NCBI GenBank assembly: GCA_026770025.1
Contig: JAMXDE010000033.1
Coordinates: 496,001 to 560,000, forward strand
Length of the DNA: 64,000 nt
Origin: Craspedostauros australis
Lineage: Eukaryota > Bacillariophyta > Bacillariophyceae > Mastogloiales > Achnanthaceae
Direction: 5' to 3'
Shown here: positions 9,333 through 18,440 of the stretch, piece after piece
How positions within the stretch are numbered: position 1 is the stretch's first letter
How the letters are laid out: every line of letters begins with the position of its first letter
Made by a program: the position numbers and the translations under genes
The notes under the pieces: generated by a model
Told to the model about the DNA's origin: nothing
Database searches by the model: none
What the model saw: only the letters and a program-made list of their open reading frames with translations

Positions 9333-12300
9333 CGTCGTTTTGGATCTTTCGTGTTACGTAGAATTTGCTGTAGATTTCGTACTTGATTTTGTTGATGTGT
9401 GTCGTTTTTTGCTTTTACTAGTGTTATCGTTGTTTTTGTTTTTTCGGGTTCTGGTATTATAGCATCCATGAAGTAGTCGGCGACCAGCTGCTCCTTCTTC
9501 ATGCGCAAGAATGCTTCGCCGGCCAGTTCCGAGGCGAGGGCCGCGTCATGAACGAAACCGTTCTTTCTGGCGACGAGAATCGCCGAGTCGTACGCCTGCT
9601 TCACCTTGTTGTGATGATGGCTGTGGATGGCCCGCAGCTCGGCCTTCACCAGTAGGCGCCGGTGCAGGCAATTCGTGGCGCCGAAGCGCACCATCTTGCC
9701 CAACGACTTGTCGGCAGTTTTCAGCTTCTGCAGGTGCTTGCGCTGCTTCGTCTCGCGGTAGCAACCTGCCGCAGCCAACCCGCTGAACATCGTGCGCGAT
9801 GCGACCTGGCCGTACGATGGGTCGCCCATCGTCACGAGTGCGAACCGATCCGCCATCTCGTCCGCCTTCTTGTATTCGAAGAAGTACACCAGCACCTGCA
9901 GGCGCACCCAGTATCCCGTGATCAGCTCGAGGACGCTATCTTTCTGCTGCTTCCCATCCCTCTGCACACCAAAGTGCCGGACCTCATCCCAATCGATGGG
10001 GAACTCTCCCATGAGGGACTTCATCACCTTGAAGTGGTTCTTCGCGGCAGATGTGCCCTGCGAGAACTGGTACTGAATGGCCTGGCGCGTCATCGCGTTG
10101 GCGGCCTGCACGATGCTGCGCAGGTTCTGCCCGGCGACGTAGCCATGCATGATCTGCGTGTGCCAGTTGATAAAGGCGCTATCCATGTCACCGCGTTGCA
10201 TCGAGGACTTGTAGGCGGCCTCGAAGAGGTTGAACTGCTCCTGGTACGGTTTGTCCCACCCGCAAATGAAGGCGCTATCGACGAAGTTCACCCAGGCCAG
10301 CACGTGTTTTGCGTTGGTGATCTCGACGATCCGCTTGGCCAGGTATGCGCCACGCGTGGCGGTTTCGTGGTCGTTCTTCATGCGGCCTTGCATGGCATAC
10401 GACAGCAGGACGTGCGGTGAGGACCGGCACAGTCCGTGCTTCTTGATGAGCTTCACCTGCTCACAGTACGTCACGAACCAGAGCAGCGTGCTCTGCGTGG
10501 CGAAGGCGTGCTTGGACAGATTGTTGAGCAGCTCCATCGCGGTCTCCACCACGGGATCCGTCGTGATCGGGAGGCTCAGGATCTCCTCGTCCGAGTAGTT
10601 CTTGAAGAAGTTGTACGCGCCGCGTCCGCCCTTCGCGGCATGCAGGGCGAACCACCGCTTTGGGAAGACCTGGAGCTCTTGCGCCACGCCCAGCAGCACC
10701 TTCAGTGCGGCCACATGCTGACCTTGTTGAGCAAGTGCCTTGGACATCGCGACGTACGTCGTGAGCTTCTCCTCCAGAGTGTTGGCTCTGCCGAGGACGC
10801 TTTCGAAGAGCTTCGTGGCGACTTGGTAGTTACCAAGCGCCGCCTCCGTGATGCCGCGGATCTGATGGAGGTGGATGAAGAGGTCGTAATGCTTCTCGCT
10901 CTCGCGGCCGTGAACCTTTTGAAAGCTGGCATGTGCCTTCTCCATGTACTTCGACGCCGTCGTGAGCGCGCCCTTGGAGAGAGACTTGTCACCGACCTCT
11001 AAATTCAGCTTGGTGAGGAACAGCTTGTCCTTGTTGGGGGCACTGTTCAGATGATCTGCCGCTATGAAGAGCAGGCCATCGTCACCGTCCTGACTGGAGT
11101 TGGCGTTGTCTGCCGTTCCGGCGTTGGGCCGTGAACCGTTGAAGATGTCCAGGATGCTGCGTCCGATACTCACGCGTAGCTTGTCGCGATACTCGCCTGG
11201 AGGGATGGTGTTGTAGGCCGCTTGCTGGATACGGTCATGGGCGAATCGGTAGCTCGAGGCACCGATCGTGTTGTGCAGCAATCCTTCCAGCACCGCCGTC
11301 TCGAGGAACAGCTGAATGTCAATGCCCGATCCAGGTGGCACCACATCGCTCTCATCCTTGCCCCAGCACGCGAGGTCTTTGTCATAAGAATCAACGAGAT
11401 TTTCGATGTCATCCCACACGGCCTGCAACGTCTTCACTTCGAAGTGACACTGGATGTACGAGGCCACCGTGACGAGCTGCTGCAGCGTCTTGGGCAGCCG
11501 CCTCATCTTGGCCGTGACGAGATCTTCGATGTTGTTGCTGATGGACAGGGAATGCAACGAGTGGAGATCGTTGTCGCAGCTGCCATCGCAATCAGGATTG
11601 GACGCCCATTTCCATGTGAAGAGAATCTCGTCAAAGACGATGTGCCGCTCTCGCTGCAGCTCCTGCAAGGCCTGGGACGTGTAGAATGGATTTCCAAGCG
11701 TCTTGCCATGCAGCTTGGCCGAGAGTGATTCGAGCGTCTTGGTCGGCGCATCCAGCATCGATGAAAGCCATTCCTTGACTTCGTCGACGCTCATGTTCTG
11801 CAGCCTGACCTGCGACATGGTGGGGTCGTATCCCGGCAGTTGGTGAAGCGTGTTCATCATGTCCACCATCGGATTGTCGCTGGGAAGATTGAGTGCGAAG
11901 GGGTTCGTCTCGGTTTTCGAGTCCGCGTCCAAGTCCGTTTCCGGTTCCGTCTCGTCCTGCTTGTGCTCGTCCTCCCGAATGGTTCCAAACAGCATGAAGT
12001 TATCTATGGTTGGATCGAGGAGGATACGGTTGAGCAGCGTGAGGGTGGATGACGAAGCCCATTGCAGATCATCGAGGGAGAGGACGATCAGCGGGGACTG
12101 CGACTGAGATCGCGACTCGTGCTTGCTGGAGCTACTGATAGACTCATCCGAAGCTTCCATGAGCGGCGATGAGATGATCTTGATGAGCCTCACGAAGAGG
12201 AATTGCACCCGCTTCCAGGTATCGCTGGCATTGACCATCAACCCCCTGTGGGCGGTGCTCATGGAGGCGCCTCTCGATCGCACGGACGCATCCAACGTGC

Positions 12301-13120
12301 CCTCCGTCGATTGCGCCTGGTCGGGTGCCATTTGCGATGGCAACAGGGCGATCAGCGACGGCACGATCTGGATCAGCAGCTCGATGTCATCGGTTGACAA
12401 TCCTGCCTCGAGCTTGTCTTGATAATATTTCATTGCTTCCTTCGGTTCCTGCTCGAGCTGTCGCACAAAGCCAGCGACGGCCTGCGACAGAGCGATGTAC
12501 GGATCGTTCATTCCGTTGTACTCATCGAGCTTGCCACGGAGGATATAGATGTTCTTCCTGTGCATGTTGTCATCGTCGTTTTCCTGCTGGCTGTCCAGCC
12601 GGTCCTCGAGGTTGGCGAAGAACTCTTCCATGAGCTTTGATTTTCCAGTTCCGCTGACACCTGACACGAACAATGCTGGAATGAGATGCTGATCCAAACC
12701 AACCGTCTCGTCCTTCATGCTGCGCGCTGCAGTGCCTTTCTTCGCATCGTTGTTGCTGTTATTTCCGTTGTTGTTATTATTTTCGGTCGTGGAGCCCGAT
12801 GGCTCCGTATCTGTTTCGAGCTCCTCTTCCGAGGTGGATTCAAGGACAGGTTCCAACGCATCGCCGCTGACGGTCTTGGTCCTCTGCGCTCTGAATTGCT
12901 CCTGCTTCGACAGCACTCGCCCATGCTTCGATCGCCGTTGCTCGATGATCCTTTCATAAGCATCGAAGAACTGCTTCATCTTGTCCATCCGACCGAACAT
13001 GGTGTCGGGGAGAGTGCTGGGTGCATGATCGTAGGCCGCGGTGATGCCGATCGTCTGTATTGGGATTTTGCACTTGACAGGGCTGCTGTCCGTGGCGTGG
13101 GTCGTCATCATTGCGGCCAT
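9329..13120 (-). CDS. AAA_16-type NTPase with helical-repeat region, 5' part, cut by a LINE insertion
   Basis: The open frame encodes 1263 residues. Residues 1-1220 are host sequence (down to 9461); the last 43 residues are read from the LINE 5' leader. Walker A is GVSGTGKS at 154-161 and Walker B is 'LIVLSLDDLQW' at about 344-354. This is the AAA_16/STAND-like NTPase arrangement seen in large signalling proteins. The preceding 'FGRMDKMKQFFDAYERI' is the usual lead-in of this class, here separated from the P-loop by a Ser/Glu/Asn-rich insert. A long alpha-helical, TPR-like region follows from about 600 to 1215. I see no kinase, cyclase or histidine-kinase domain. The frame resumes at 1125-757 beyond the LINE; without the insertion the protein would be about 1337 residues. 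Upstream, 13121-13150 is a (GTT/GGT)-rich 5' flank. The partner and substrate are unknown. Class call fairly sure; function unknown. Confidence 0.75.
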   Translation of the reverse strand: MAAMMTTHATDSSPVKCKIPIQTIGITAAYDHAPSTLPDTMFGRMDKMKQFFDAYERIIEQRRSKHGRVLSKQEQFRAQRTKTVSGDALEPVLESTSEEELETDTEPSGSTTENNNNNGNNSNNDAKKGTAARSMKDETVGLDQHLIPALFVSGVSGTGKSKLMEEFFANLEDRLDSQQENDDDNMHRKNIYILRGKLDEYNGMNDPYIALSQAVAGFVRQLEQEPKEAMKYYQDKLEAGLSTDDIELLIQIVPSLIALLPSQMAPDQAQSTEGTLDASVRSRGASMSTAHRGLMVNASDTWKRVQFLFVRLIKIISSPLMEASDESISSSSKHESRSQSQSPLIVLSLDDLQWASSSTLTLLNRILLDPTIDNFMLFGTIREDEHKQDETEPETDLDADSKTETNPFALNLPSDNPMVDMMNTLHQLPGYDPTMSQVRLQNMSVDEVKEWLSSMLDAPTKTLESLSAKLHGKTLGNPFYTSQALQELQRERHIVFDEILFTWKWASNPDCDGSCDNDLHSLHSLSISNNIEDLVTAKMRRLPKTLQQLVTVASYIQCHFEVKTLQAVWDDIENLVDSYDKDLACWGKDESDVVPPGSGIDIQLFLETAVLEGLLHNTIGASSYRFAHDRIQQAAYNTIPPGEYRDKLRVSIGRSILDIFNGSRPNAGTADNANSSQDGDDGLLFIAADHLNSAPNKDKLFLTKLNLEVGDKSLSKGALTTASKYMEKAHASFQKVHGRESEKHYDLFIHLHQIRGITEAALGNYQVATKLFESVLGRANTLEEKLTTYVAMSKALAQQGQHVAALKVLLGVAQELQVFPKRWFALHAAKGGRGAYNFFKNYSDEEILSLPITTDPVVETAMELLNNLSKHAFATQSTLLWFVTYCEQVKLIKKHGLCRSSPHVLLSYAMQGRMKNDHETATRGAYLAKRIVEITNAKHVLAWVNFVDSAFICGWDKPYQEQFNLFEAAYKSSMQRGDMDSAFINWHTQIMHGYVAGQNLRSIVQAANAMTRQAIQYQFSQGTSAAKNHFKVMKSLMGEFPIDWDEVRHFGVQRDGKQQKDSVLELITGYWVRLQVLVYFFEYKKADEMADRFALVTMGDPSYGQVASRTMFSGLAAAGCYRETKQRKHLQKLKTADKSLGKMVRFGATNCLHRRLLVKAELRAIHSHHHNKVKQAYDSAILVARKNGFVHDAALASELAGEAFLRMKKEQLVADYFMDAIIPEPEKTKTTITLVKAKNDTHQQNQVRNLQQILRNTKDPKRR
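9461..9475 (-). repeat. Target-site duplication of LINE-1, 5' copy
   Basis: This is the perfect partner of 1111-1125. It marks the 5' junction of the LINE; sequence below 9461 is the element's A-rich leader. Confidence 0.9.
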
Positions 13121-14787
13121 GTTGCTGTTGTTGTTGTTGTTGGTGGTGGTGGTCTACCTATAGCTGCGTTGCGTTTCGTTGCGTGTGTTGAGCTTGCTGC
13201 GTTGCCTTTCTCCTTGTTTGCGATGCGGGAAACCTAATTCGTGGGTGTGCTCTGTCCACATGCTTCCAATGGCGACGCGTTGTTGGATACGACGGAGAGC
13301 GCAGAACCGCTCGCACACAACGAGACATGTTCCCCTGTCGAACGTGGTGCACCGTTCTCTGAGTGTTCCTGTTGTCAGGTCCAGAGCGAGAGCCCTGCAC
13401 ACACGCTGGATCGATGTTGTGTGCGAACGTAACCGCGTCACTCATCTCGGCACAGTTCGCGATCGAACATGGCTGAAAATGCCAACCAATGTTATCGTGA
13501 AGTTGAGGTGGACATGTAAGGCACCCCTGCATAGTACTCAAAGGGAAGTGGAGAGCAGCGCGCATGGCAGGATCTCCGCTTTCTATGGTGTCTTTCGGCC
13601 CTCTCAGACCAGAGAGGCGATAATGTGGCGGAGCCTTTGTGTCCTGTCTCGGAACTGCCGAATGCACGAACAGATGAGAGCCGGTTGCAAGGGAGGCAGC
13701 GGCGATGAGCCTGCCTCTCATGGCGGTGGCGCCATGCAAGAGCATGTGGCGCAGCTTCCCCGCTTGTGAAAAGGCGCGGCATCGGAATCGAAGGGCATCT
13801 TGTCTGGGTTGTGTTCCACACTTGCGGAGGCGCGATGCTCCATTGTGAGCGGAACAAAGCTTCTTCGTGTTCGCGTTGGCACAAAATGTGAGCGTGTTGT
13901 TGCCTCCGCCCATCTGTTGTTCTTGATCGTGTTTCGTGGTGCCATGGTTCGCACAGCGCACCATTGGTGTACGGCACGAGCAAGATCCTTGTGGCTCCGT
14001 CGAAGTTGTGTTGTGAGCAGAGGCCGAGACTGGTCTCATGCAAGCTGCCGTACGAGCATGTGTGACAGAGACAGAATTTGGCTATTGAGGAGAATAGAGA
14101 GTGCGACACTCATGTTGTCTCATGACTTGCGTGATGCTTGGATGGCAACCACAGCACGTATAATGCCACATAAATGCGTCATAATGAGCGGTTGCATGTG
14201 GATGGTTGAAGGTTGGAGTCGATGAGTTGAATCGCGATGCCTTCAAGTCGCGTGAAAGGGGGCCTTGGGGAGTCCGTTCTGGGCGTGGTGGCGCCGCCGT
14301 TTGGGAGGTGCATGACGTATGCTGGAGTTGACTTTGGATTGGGCAGTAATCGGATGTGGTGACATGCAGAGACGTGCCAAGTGGATGGTGTCTATGATAT
14401 GTCTGTATCCAAAGCTCCCCTTGAAGCAGAACCCGATGATCTGATGGTTCGATGTCGTGTCACTGACCATAGTGGCAATACACTACGATCTATACAACAG
14501 CGTACTCGAAGATGGTCTGGAAGGCATGCCATGCGGTGCAGACCTCCATGCTCTCTCACTTTGCCGTGGGACCGCCCGTTGGATCACCCAAGAGGGTCAA
14601 AAGGTGCCTGAGACACAGCTCGCAGCGATCGCATTCGATACTTGACGCTGTCCCTCCAATGCACTCATTTGTGATCTGCGGTGGTAGTTCTCTGGCTCTC
14701 ATGGTACTTGGTGGAGTGCATTTGTCGCACTGCAAGGTACTCTATGATATAGAATACTCTATAATATAATAGTCGTAGAGTATTCGC
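13121..14787. other. Intergenic: NTPase upstream region and THOC7 3' side
   Basis: Both flanking genes are on the minus strand, so this holds the NTPase promoter and the THOC7 terminator. There is a (GTT/GGT)n stretch at 13121-13150 and an AT-rich inverted-looking stretch around 14740-14785. Three long frames overlap each other at 13158-14110 on both strands. None has domain-like sequence, and I do not accept them as genes. Confidence 0.4.
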
Positions 14788-15444
14788 TCATTTGGCTGTG
14801 TCCATGGTGGTTGTTGAGGCGATCTTGATCTTCTTCTGCTTCGGCTCCGCTTCCCCACTCTCGCCATCCTTCGCCACGCTGGCCAGCTCCGCTTCTTCGA
14901 GCTCTTCCTCCTTGATTGTCTTGCGCAGATCCATCATGTACTGCATCAGGAGCTGGAATTGCTTCTCGCGCTTTTGCAGCACGCGATCTATCTTCTTCGC
15001 CTCCGCCTGCTTGTCCTCAAGCTCCTTCTCCAACGCCTCGACCTCCTTCTCCAGCTTGGATCGATTGGGATTGCGATCCAACGCCAGCTTGGCCAAGGCA
15101 TCGTACTCCGTGCAACACTGCTGCTGCTGCCTCGCGCGCTGCGCCTGATCCTTGATTTCCTGCGTCTCATCCTGCATCGCGCGCACGGCCTCCGCGTTAT
15201 CATGCTGATCCAGCGTCCGGTACTTCAGGAACTGCTTGGCCGCGTCGAGCTGGTACAGCTTGAGCTCGTGCACCAGCGACTGCTTGTCCGCATCGGCGTC
15301 CGTCCGCAGCAACGTGCCGAAGCGCTGCGCGCATTTCGTCAACGAACCCTTCTGGCCGCCGGTCTTGCCGATGTTGCCCGTGATGAGGCGGTACTGCAGC
15401 ACGGATGGCGTCGGCGCGGCGGCGTGGGATGCGGGGATAGTCAT
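14788..15444 (-). CDS. THOC7: THO complex subunit 7 homologue
   Basis: The product has 218 residues, close to the usual length of THOC7 (about 200). The diagnostic central segment is visible: 'EYDALAKLALDRNPNRSKLEKEVEALEKELEDKQ', here at about residues 110-145, then 'REKQFQLLMQYMMDLRKTIKEEE'. This parallels human THOC7 'EYDALAKVIQ...LEALGKELE...RRKQFHVLL...L'. The protein is almost entirely coiled coil and ends in an acidic then basic tail ('EPKQKKIKI') that could be a nuclear localisation signal. In other eukaryotes THOC7 pairs with THOC5 in the nuclear THO/TREX complex, coupling transcription to mRNA export. No intron is needed to read the frame. The ATG at 15444 gives the family's usual short N-terminus, 'LQYRLITGNIGKTGGQKGSLTK'. 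Confidence 0.85.
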   Translation of the reverse strand: MTIPASHAAAPTPSVLQYRLITGNIGKTGGQKGSLTKCAQRFGTLLRTDADADKQSLVHELKLYQLDAAKQFLKYRTLDQHDNAEAVRAMQDETQEIKDQAQRARQQQQCCTEYDALAKLALDRNPNRSKLEKEVEALEKELEDKQAEAKKIDRVLQKREKQFQLLMQYMMDLRKTIKEEELEEAELASVAKDGESGEAEPKQKKIKIASTTTMDTAK

Positions 15445-17161
15445 TGTTGTTGGATGGAGAGAGAGTGTGGTACGGTGCTATCGTGTATGTGTCGGTAGTT
15501 GCAATGATTGTGGACGGCGTGGAAGGAGATCCGTCATGGTGGTCGCCATGTTTGTCGCAAAACGGATCGCCATCATGGTGTTGGTGTTTTGTGTGTTTGG
15601 TCCAACTAGTCGATCGTTTGTCTGTCTCTATCCTGGTCAGTCTACCACACTCAACTGTACCAACTACCAACGACAGTGGCAGAGAGGAGAACTCTCCGAA
15701 TTCCTCCTCTATTCTTTGGATGGAGGTGGTTGGTGGGTCTGGAATAGTTAGGACTGGCGAATGCATCGGAGTATAGCAAGGTGGAACAGCATGGTGCTCC
15801 CTTGCTCCTCATATTCTATAATAGTATTTGTTTGTCCATAGCACATTGGTTACCATCCATGATGAATGAATGTAGCGGGAATACTTTTCGGCATCAGCTC
15901 TCTGTCAATCTCTCCATGGCAGAGAGAGAGAGCGAGAGACGGCAAGCAGGTGCGCACAGCATCGAGTATTGTACCTTTTCATATTCATCCAATCTTCGAC
16001 GATGTTGGAGAGTTGAGGACGGGATGGTCGGTCCGGAACAATTGGCCATGGTGTGAGTCAGCTCTTGGCTTGTCTGTTTCAAATGAAGCATGCCCCTCTT
16101 TCTTTCCATTACTATAATATTGCATATATTAAAACTATGGAACCTGATGTTTGGCATGAGTTACATAGAGTAGACTATTCTCCATTTTTGGGTGGTGCAT
16201 CTGTGATGGTGGGAATGCTGTTGGCATCTGTTTGGCTGAGGTGATTGCTGTTTCGGATGAAGTCGAAATCACCGACGGACATGATGTGCCGAACTATTGG
16301 CCGAGGTGGCATTTCACACCGCCTGCGGTGACGGGGAGCTATTGACTTTGATACCCACACGTGAGAATACTCAGTCACAAACCGCATCAATGCAACGCGC
16401 GAAGAACAAAAGTCACCATGAGAAATCCATTTGGTGTTGCGACTTTCGACAAGAAACCTATTCCGCGTCGTCACAGATCTTCGCGGGTAAACTCCTTCGG
16501 TCTTCTTGATGTTTGTGCTCGAAGTGACGGGCTGTAAGCGTGCCTTTCCTCGCAAGAGGGTTCAGAAAGGTGTCATCTTCGTATGATATGATATTACACT
16601 TTCTGCATCTAACACCTATTCCTACCATCCTCATACCATACGTACCTACTCCACAAGTACGAGCTATGTGTCGAAGAATCAGTGAAGCAGAAAGGAGAAA
16701 ACAAGCCATCGGTGTGAGGCTTTGGAATCCAGGATTGATGCCATGTTATGCCATGGCTCGTGCTCGTGCCATTGGTCGTGAAGAACTGGCACTCACTCCT
16801 GCTGCTGTCAGCTAGAGTACGACATGCTGCATCAACAACAGATGGGTGTGAGGATGGAAGATCCCAGAGAGTTGCTCACAATTCTTCTCAATCCACAAGT
16901 GTCGCACACTCACAATAGCACTCGCAATAGCACCCACACTAGCACTCGCAATAGCACCCACACTAGCACTCGCACCAAAGGCAACTATCTCCATCCACCT
17001 ATTAGTGTCATCCAACCAACCAACCAACCATCTATCCATCCAGTAACATATACTGCAGGTAGAGTGCCATACGAAATCCGCATACCGCAAGGAACCAAAG
17101 CCATCCGAAGAACTCTCCAACTCTCTATACCCCTACCATACAACAGCAGATCTCAAACGCC
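15445..17161. other. Divergent intergenic region (THOC7 and the 17162 gene)
   Basis: This holds the promoters of two divergently transcribed genes. There is AT-rich sequence near 15800-15850 and 16100-16140, a short GA run at 15922-15938, and a 24-bp repeat array near the right-hand gene. Only short overlapping frames are present. The longest (16540-16815, +) has a basic C-terminus but no recognisable family. Confidence 0.4.
16916..16976 (+). repeat. 24-bp minisatellite (about 2.5 copies)
   Basis: Units run 16916-16939 and 16940-16963, with a half unit at 16964-16976. Each unit is two related 12-mers, TAGCACTCGCAA and TAGCACCCACAC. The array lies about 190 bp upstream of the ATG at 17162, so it is probably in the promoter or 5' UTR. 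Confidence 0.85.
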
Positions 17162-17992
17162 ATGACGACCATGACGATGACAGTGCAGATGGCACCCCCT
17201 TCCTCCATGAAGTCATCATCGCATCACCAGCATCAGCACCAGTATGATCACCACCAGCAGACCGAGGCACTCGAAAGTAAGCCCCGCCGCCGACCTCAAC
17301 GACGACCATCCCTGCGACCACAGCAAAGCCAACCGCAGCTAAACCAACCACAGCAAGAGCACCACGATGAAAGTGACAAAATGTATGCCAAACCGGAATC
17401 GCACTCTTCCCGTGAGAGTCACCAGCCGGAAGAGGAGAAGGAGAGCGATCCCTACCTCAATGCCCAGCATCAATACTATCAAGACCAGAACCAGCTACAG
17501 CACCAAAAGCAGGAGAAGTACCGCCCCAAACGCAATCGCCGACAACGACCACGCCGTCGCATCGATTTTGAAGAATTCGATGAGGTCTTCGAGATCCCCC
17601 ACATCTGCGACATGTCGCAAAGCGAGATCAATTCGGTCTGGACGGGCCGCAACGGCCTGCGCAACATCCGCAACAAGTGCATCGACATCATCGATCGCAT
17701 CCAAGGCGGCGAGCGCGGACTCTGCGTGCGCGGGTTGGAACATTACTTCGATCCTGAATCGCAGAGCTCGAAGGAGGTCAAGCGGATGCGCGGCGAGCTG
17801 CTGGCCTACGTGCAGCAGGTGGAAGATCTGAAGGGCGTCGCGATGCCGGACATGTTTGCCTCGCTGTATGCCAAGATGTCCCAGGAATCGCGGGACAGGG
17901 CGTACGTGCGGGGTCTGGAGGATGAACGCATCTGCAAGGCCGCCAGCGGCCGGCGCAAGAAGTCAAAGCCCAAGACCAGTCGTGCGGCGTGA
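17162..17992 (+). CDS. Conserved hypothetical protein with low-complexity N-terminus
   Basis: The product has 276 residues. Residues 1-130 are rich in Gln, His, Pro and Arg and look disordered. Residues 138-260 form an ordered helical core: 'RIDFEEFDEVFEIPHICDMSQSEINSVWTGRNGLRNIRNKCIDIIDRIQGG', then 'LCVRGLEHYFDPES', then helices and 'DRAYVRGLEDERI'. The pattern of 'S-x-I-x-x-x-W', a helix, then 'C-x-R-G-L-E' resembles a family I have seen in diatom genomes without assigned function. The C-terminus is basic ('GRRKKSKPK'), a possible nuclear signal. The ATG follows a 5' region with a 24-bp repeat. No catalytic motif is visible. Coding status is fairly sure; function unknown. Confidence 0.7.
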   Translation: MTTMTMTVQMAPPSSMKSSSHHQHQHQYDHHQQTEALESKPRRRPQRRPSLRPQQSQPQLNQPQQEHHDESDKMYAKPESHSSRESHQPEEEKESDPYLNAQHQYYQDQNQLQHQKQEKYRPKRNRRQRPRRRIDFEEFDEVFEIPHICDMSQSEINSVWTGRNGLRNIRNKCIDIIDRIQGGERGLCVRGLEHYFDPESQSSKEVKRMRGELLAYVQQVEDLKGVAMPDMFASLYAKMSQESRDRAYVRGLEDERICKAASGRRKKSKPKTSRAA

Positions 17993-18440
17993 ACGGCATG
18001 AGCAGGTGGGTTCCACGATCGCTTCGAACCGGTGCCGATAACCGGGGTGAGAAGATATTTTGGGTGACAGATCGATCAGCGACGATGGTCACGCCGCCGA
18101 CTGGAGCATGGGTCATTGAAACCTTTTCGGCCGCATGAAGTGATGCGGCATTATTCAACCATTGCACCATGCAGAGTAGCGCAGTGCAATGAAATGCAAA
18201 TTTGGAATACGGGCAAAGACATGGATAAGATAAGCAATAAGATTACCTTACTCGTATTCCCACACCAAGCCTGGGTACCGGAATGATCATGAATCTGGCG
18301 TGGCCGCGTTTTAGTACAGTGGATGAGAGTATTTCCATTCCCTTGCTGCTTACCTGCATTGGCTCATCCATCTCGGCGTGCTTCGCACCCCGCCTGCTTG
18401 GCACCACAGCGTACAAGTACTGCCAATCCAACACCAACGT
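17993..18440. other. Convergent intergenic spacer
   Basis: This lies between the 3' ends of the 17162-17992 gene and the glycosyltransferase gene. AT-rich sequence at 18180-18260 is a plausible shared 3'-end region. Nothing else is recognised. Confidence 0.5.

Larger units (their letters stand above)
1126..9460 (-). mobile_element. LINE-1: full-length non-LTR retrotransposon (I-group-like, APE endonuclease + RNase H)
   Basis: This 8,335-bp element lies between two perfect copies of a 15-bp duplication (1111-1125 and 9461-9475). Read on the minus strand it has a 128-nt G-poor, A-rich leader (9460-9333), ORF1 (9332-6903), a 139-nt spacer, ORF2 (6763-1283), and a 157-nt 3' region with a stem-loop and a short (TTTTA)n tail, not poly(A). 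Both ORFs are intact, so the insertion looks recent. The domain order EN-RT-RNase H-CCHC finger is that of the I/R1/Tad-type LINE superfamily. The exact clade needs a phylogeny. Confidence 0.9.

Noticed and set aside
13158..14110. Three long overlapping open frames (293, 205 aa on -, 196 aa on +).
   Set aside because: They overlap in different frames and strands, are rich in Arg/His/Ser/Thr without domain pattern, and lie in a promoter region. This looks like stop-poor noise.
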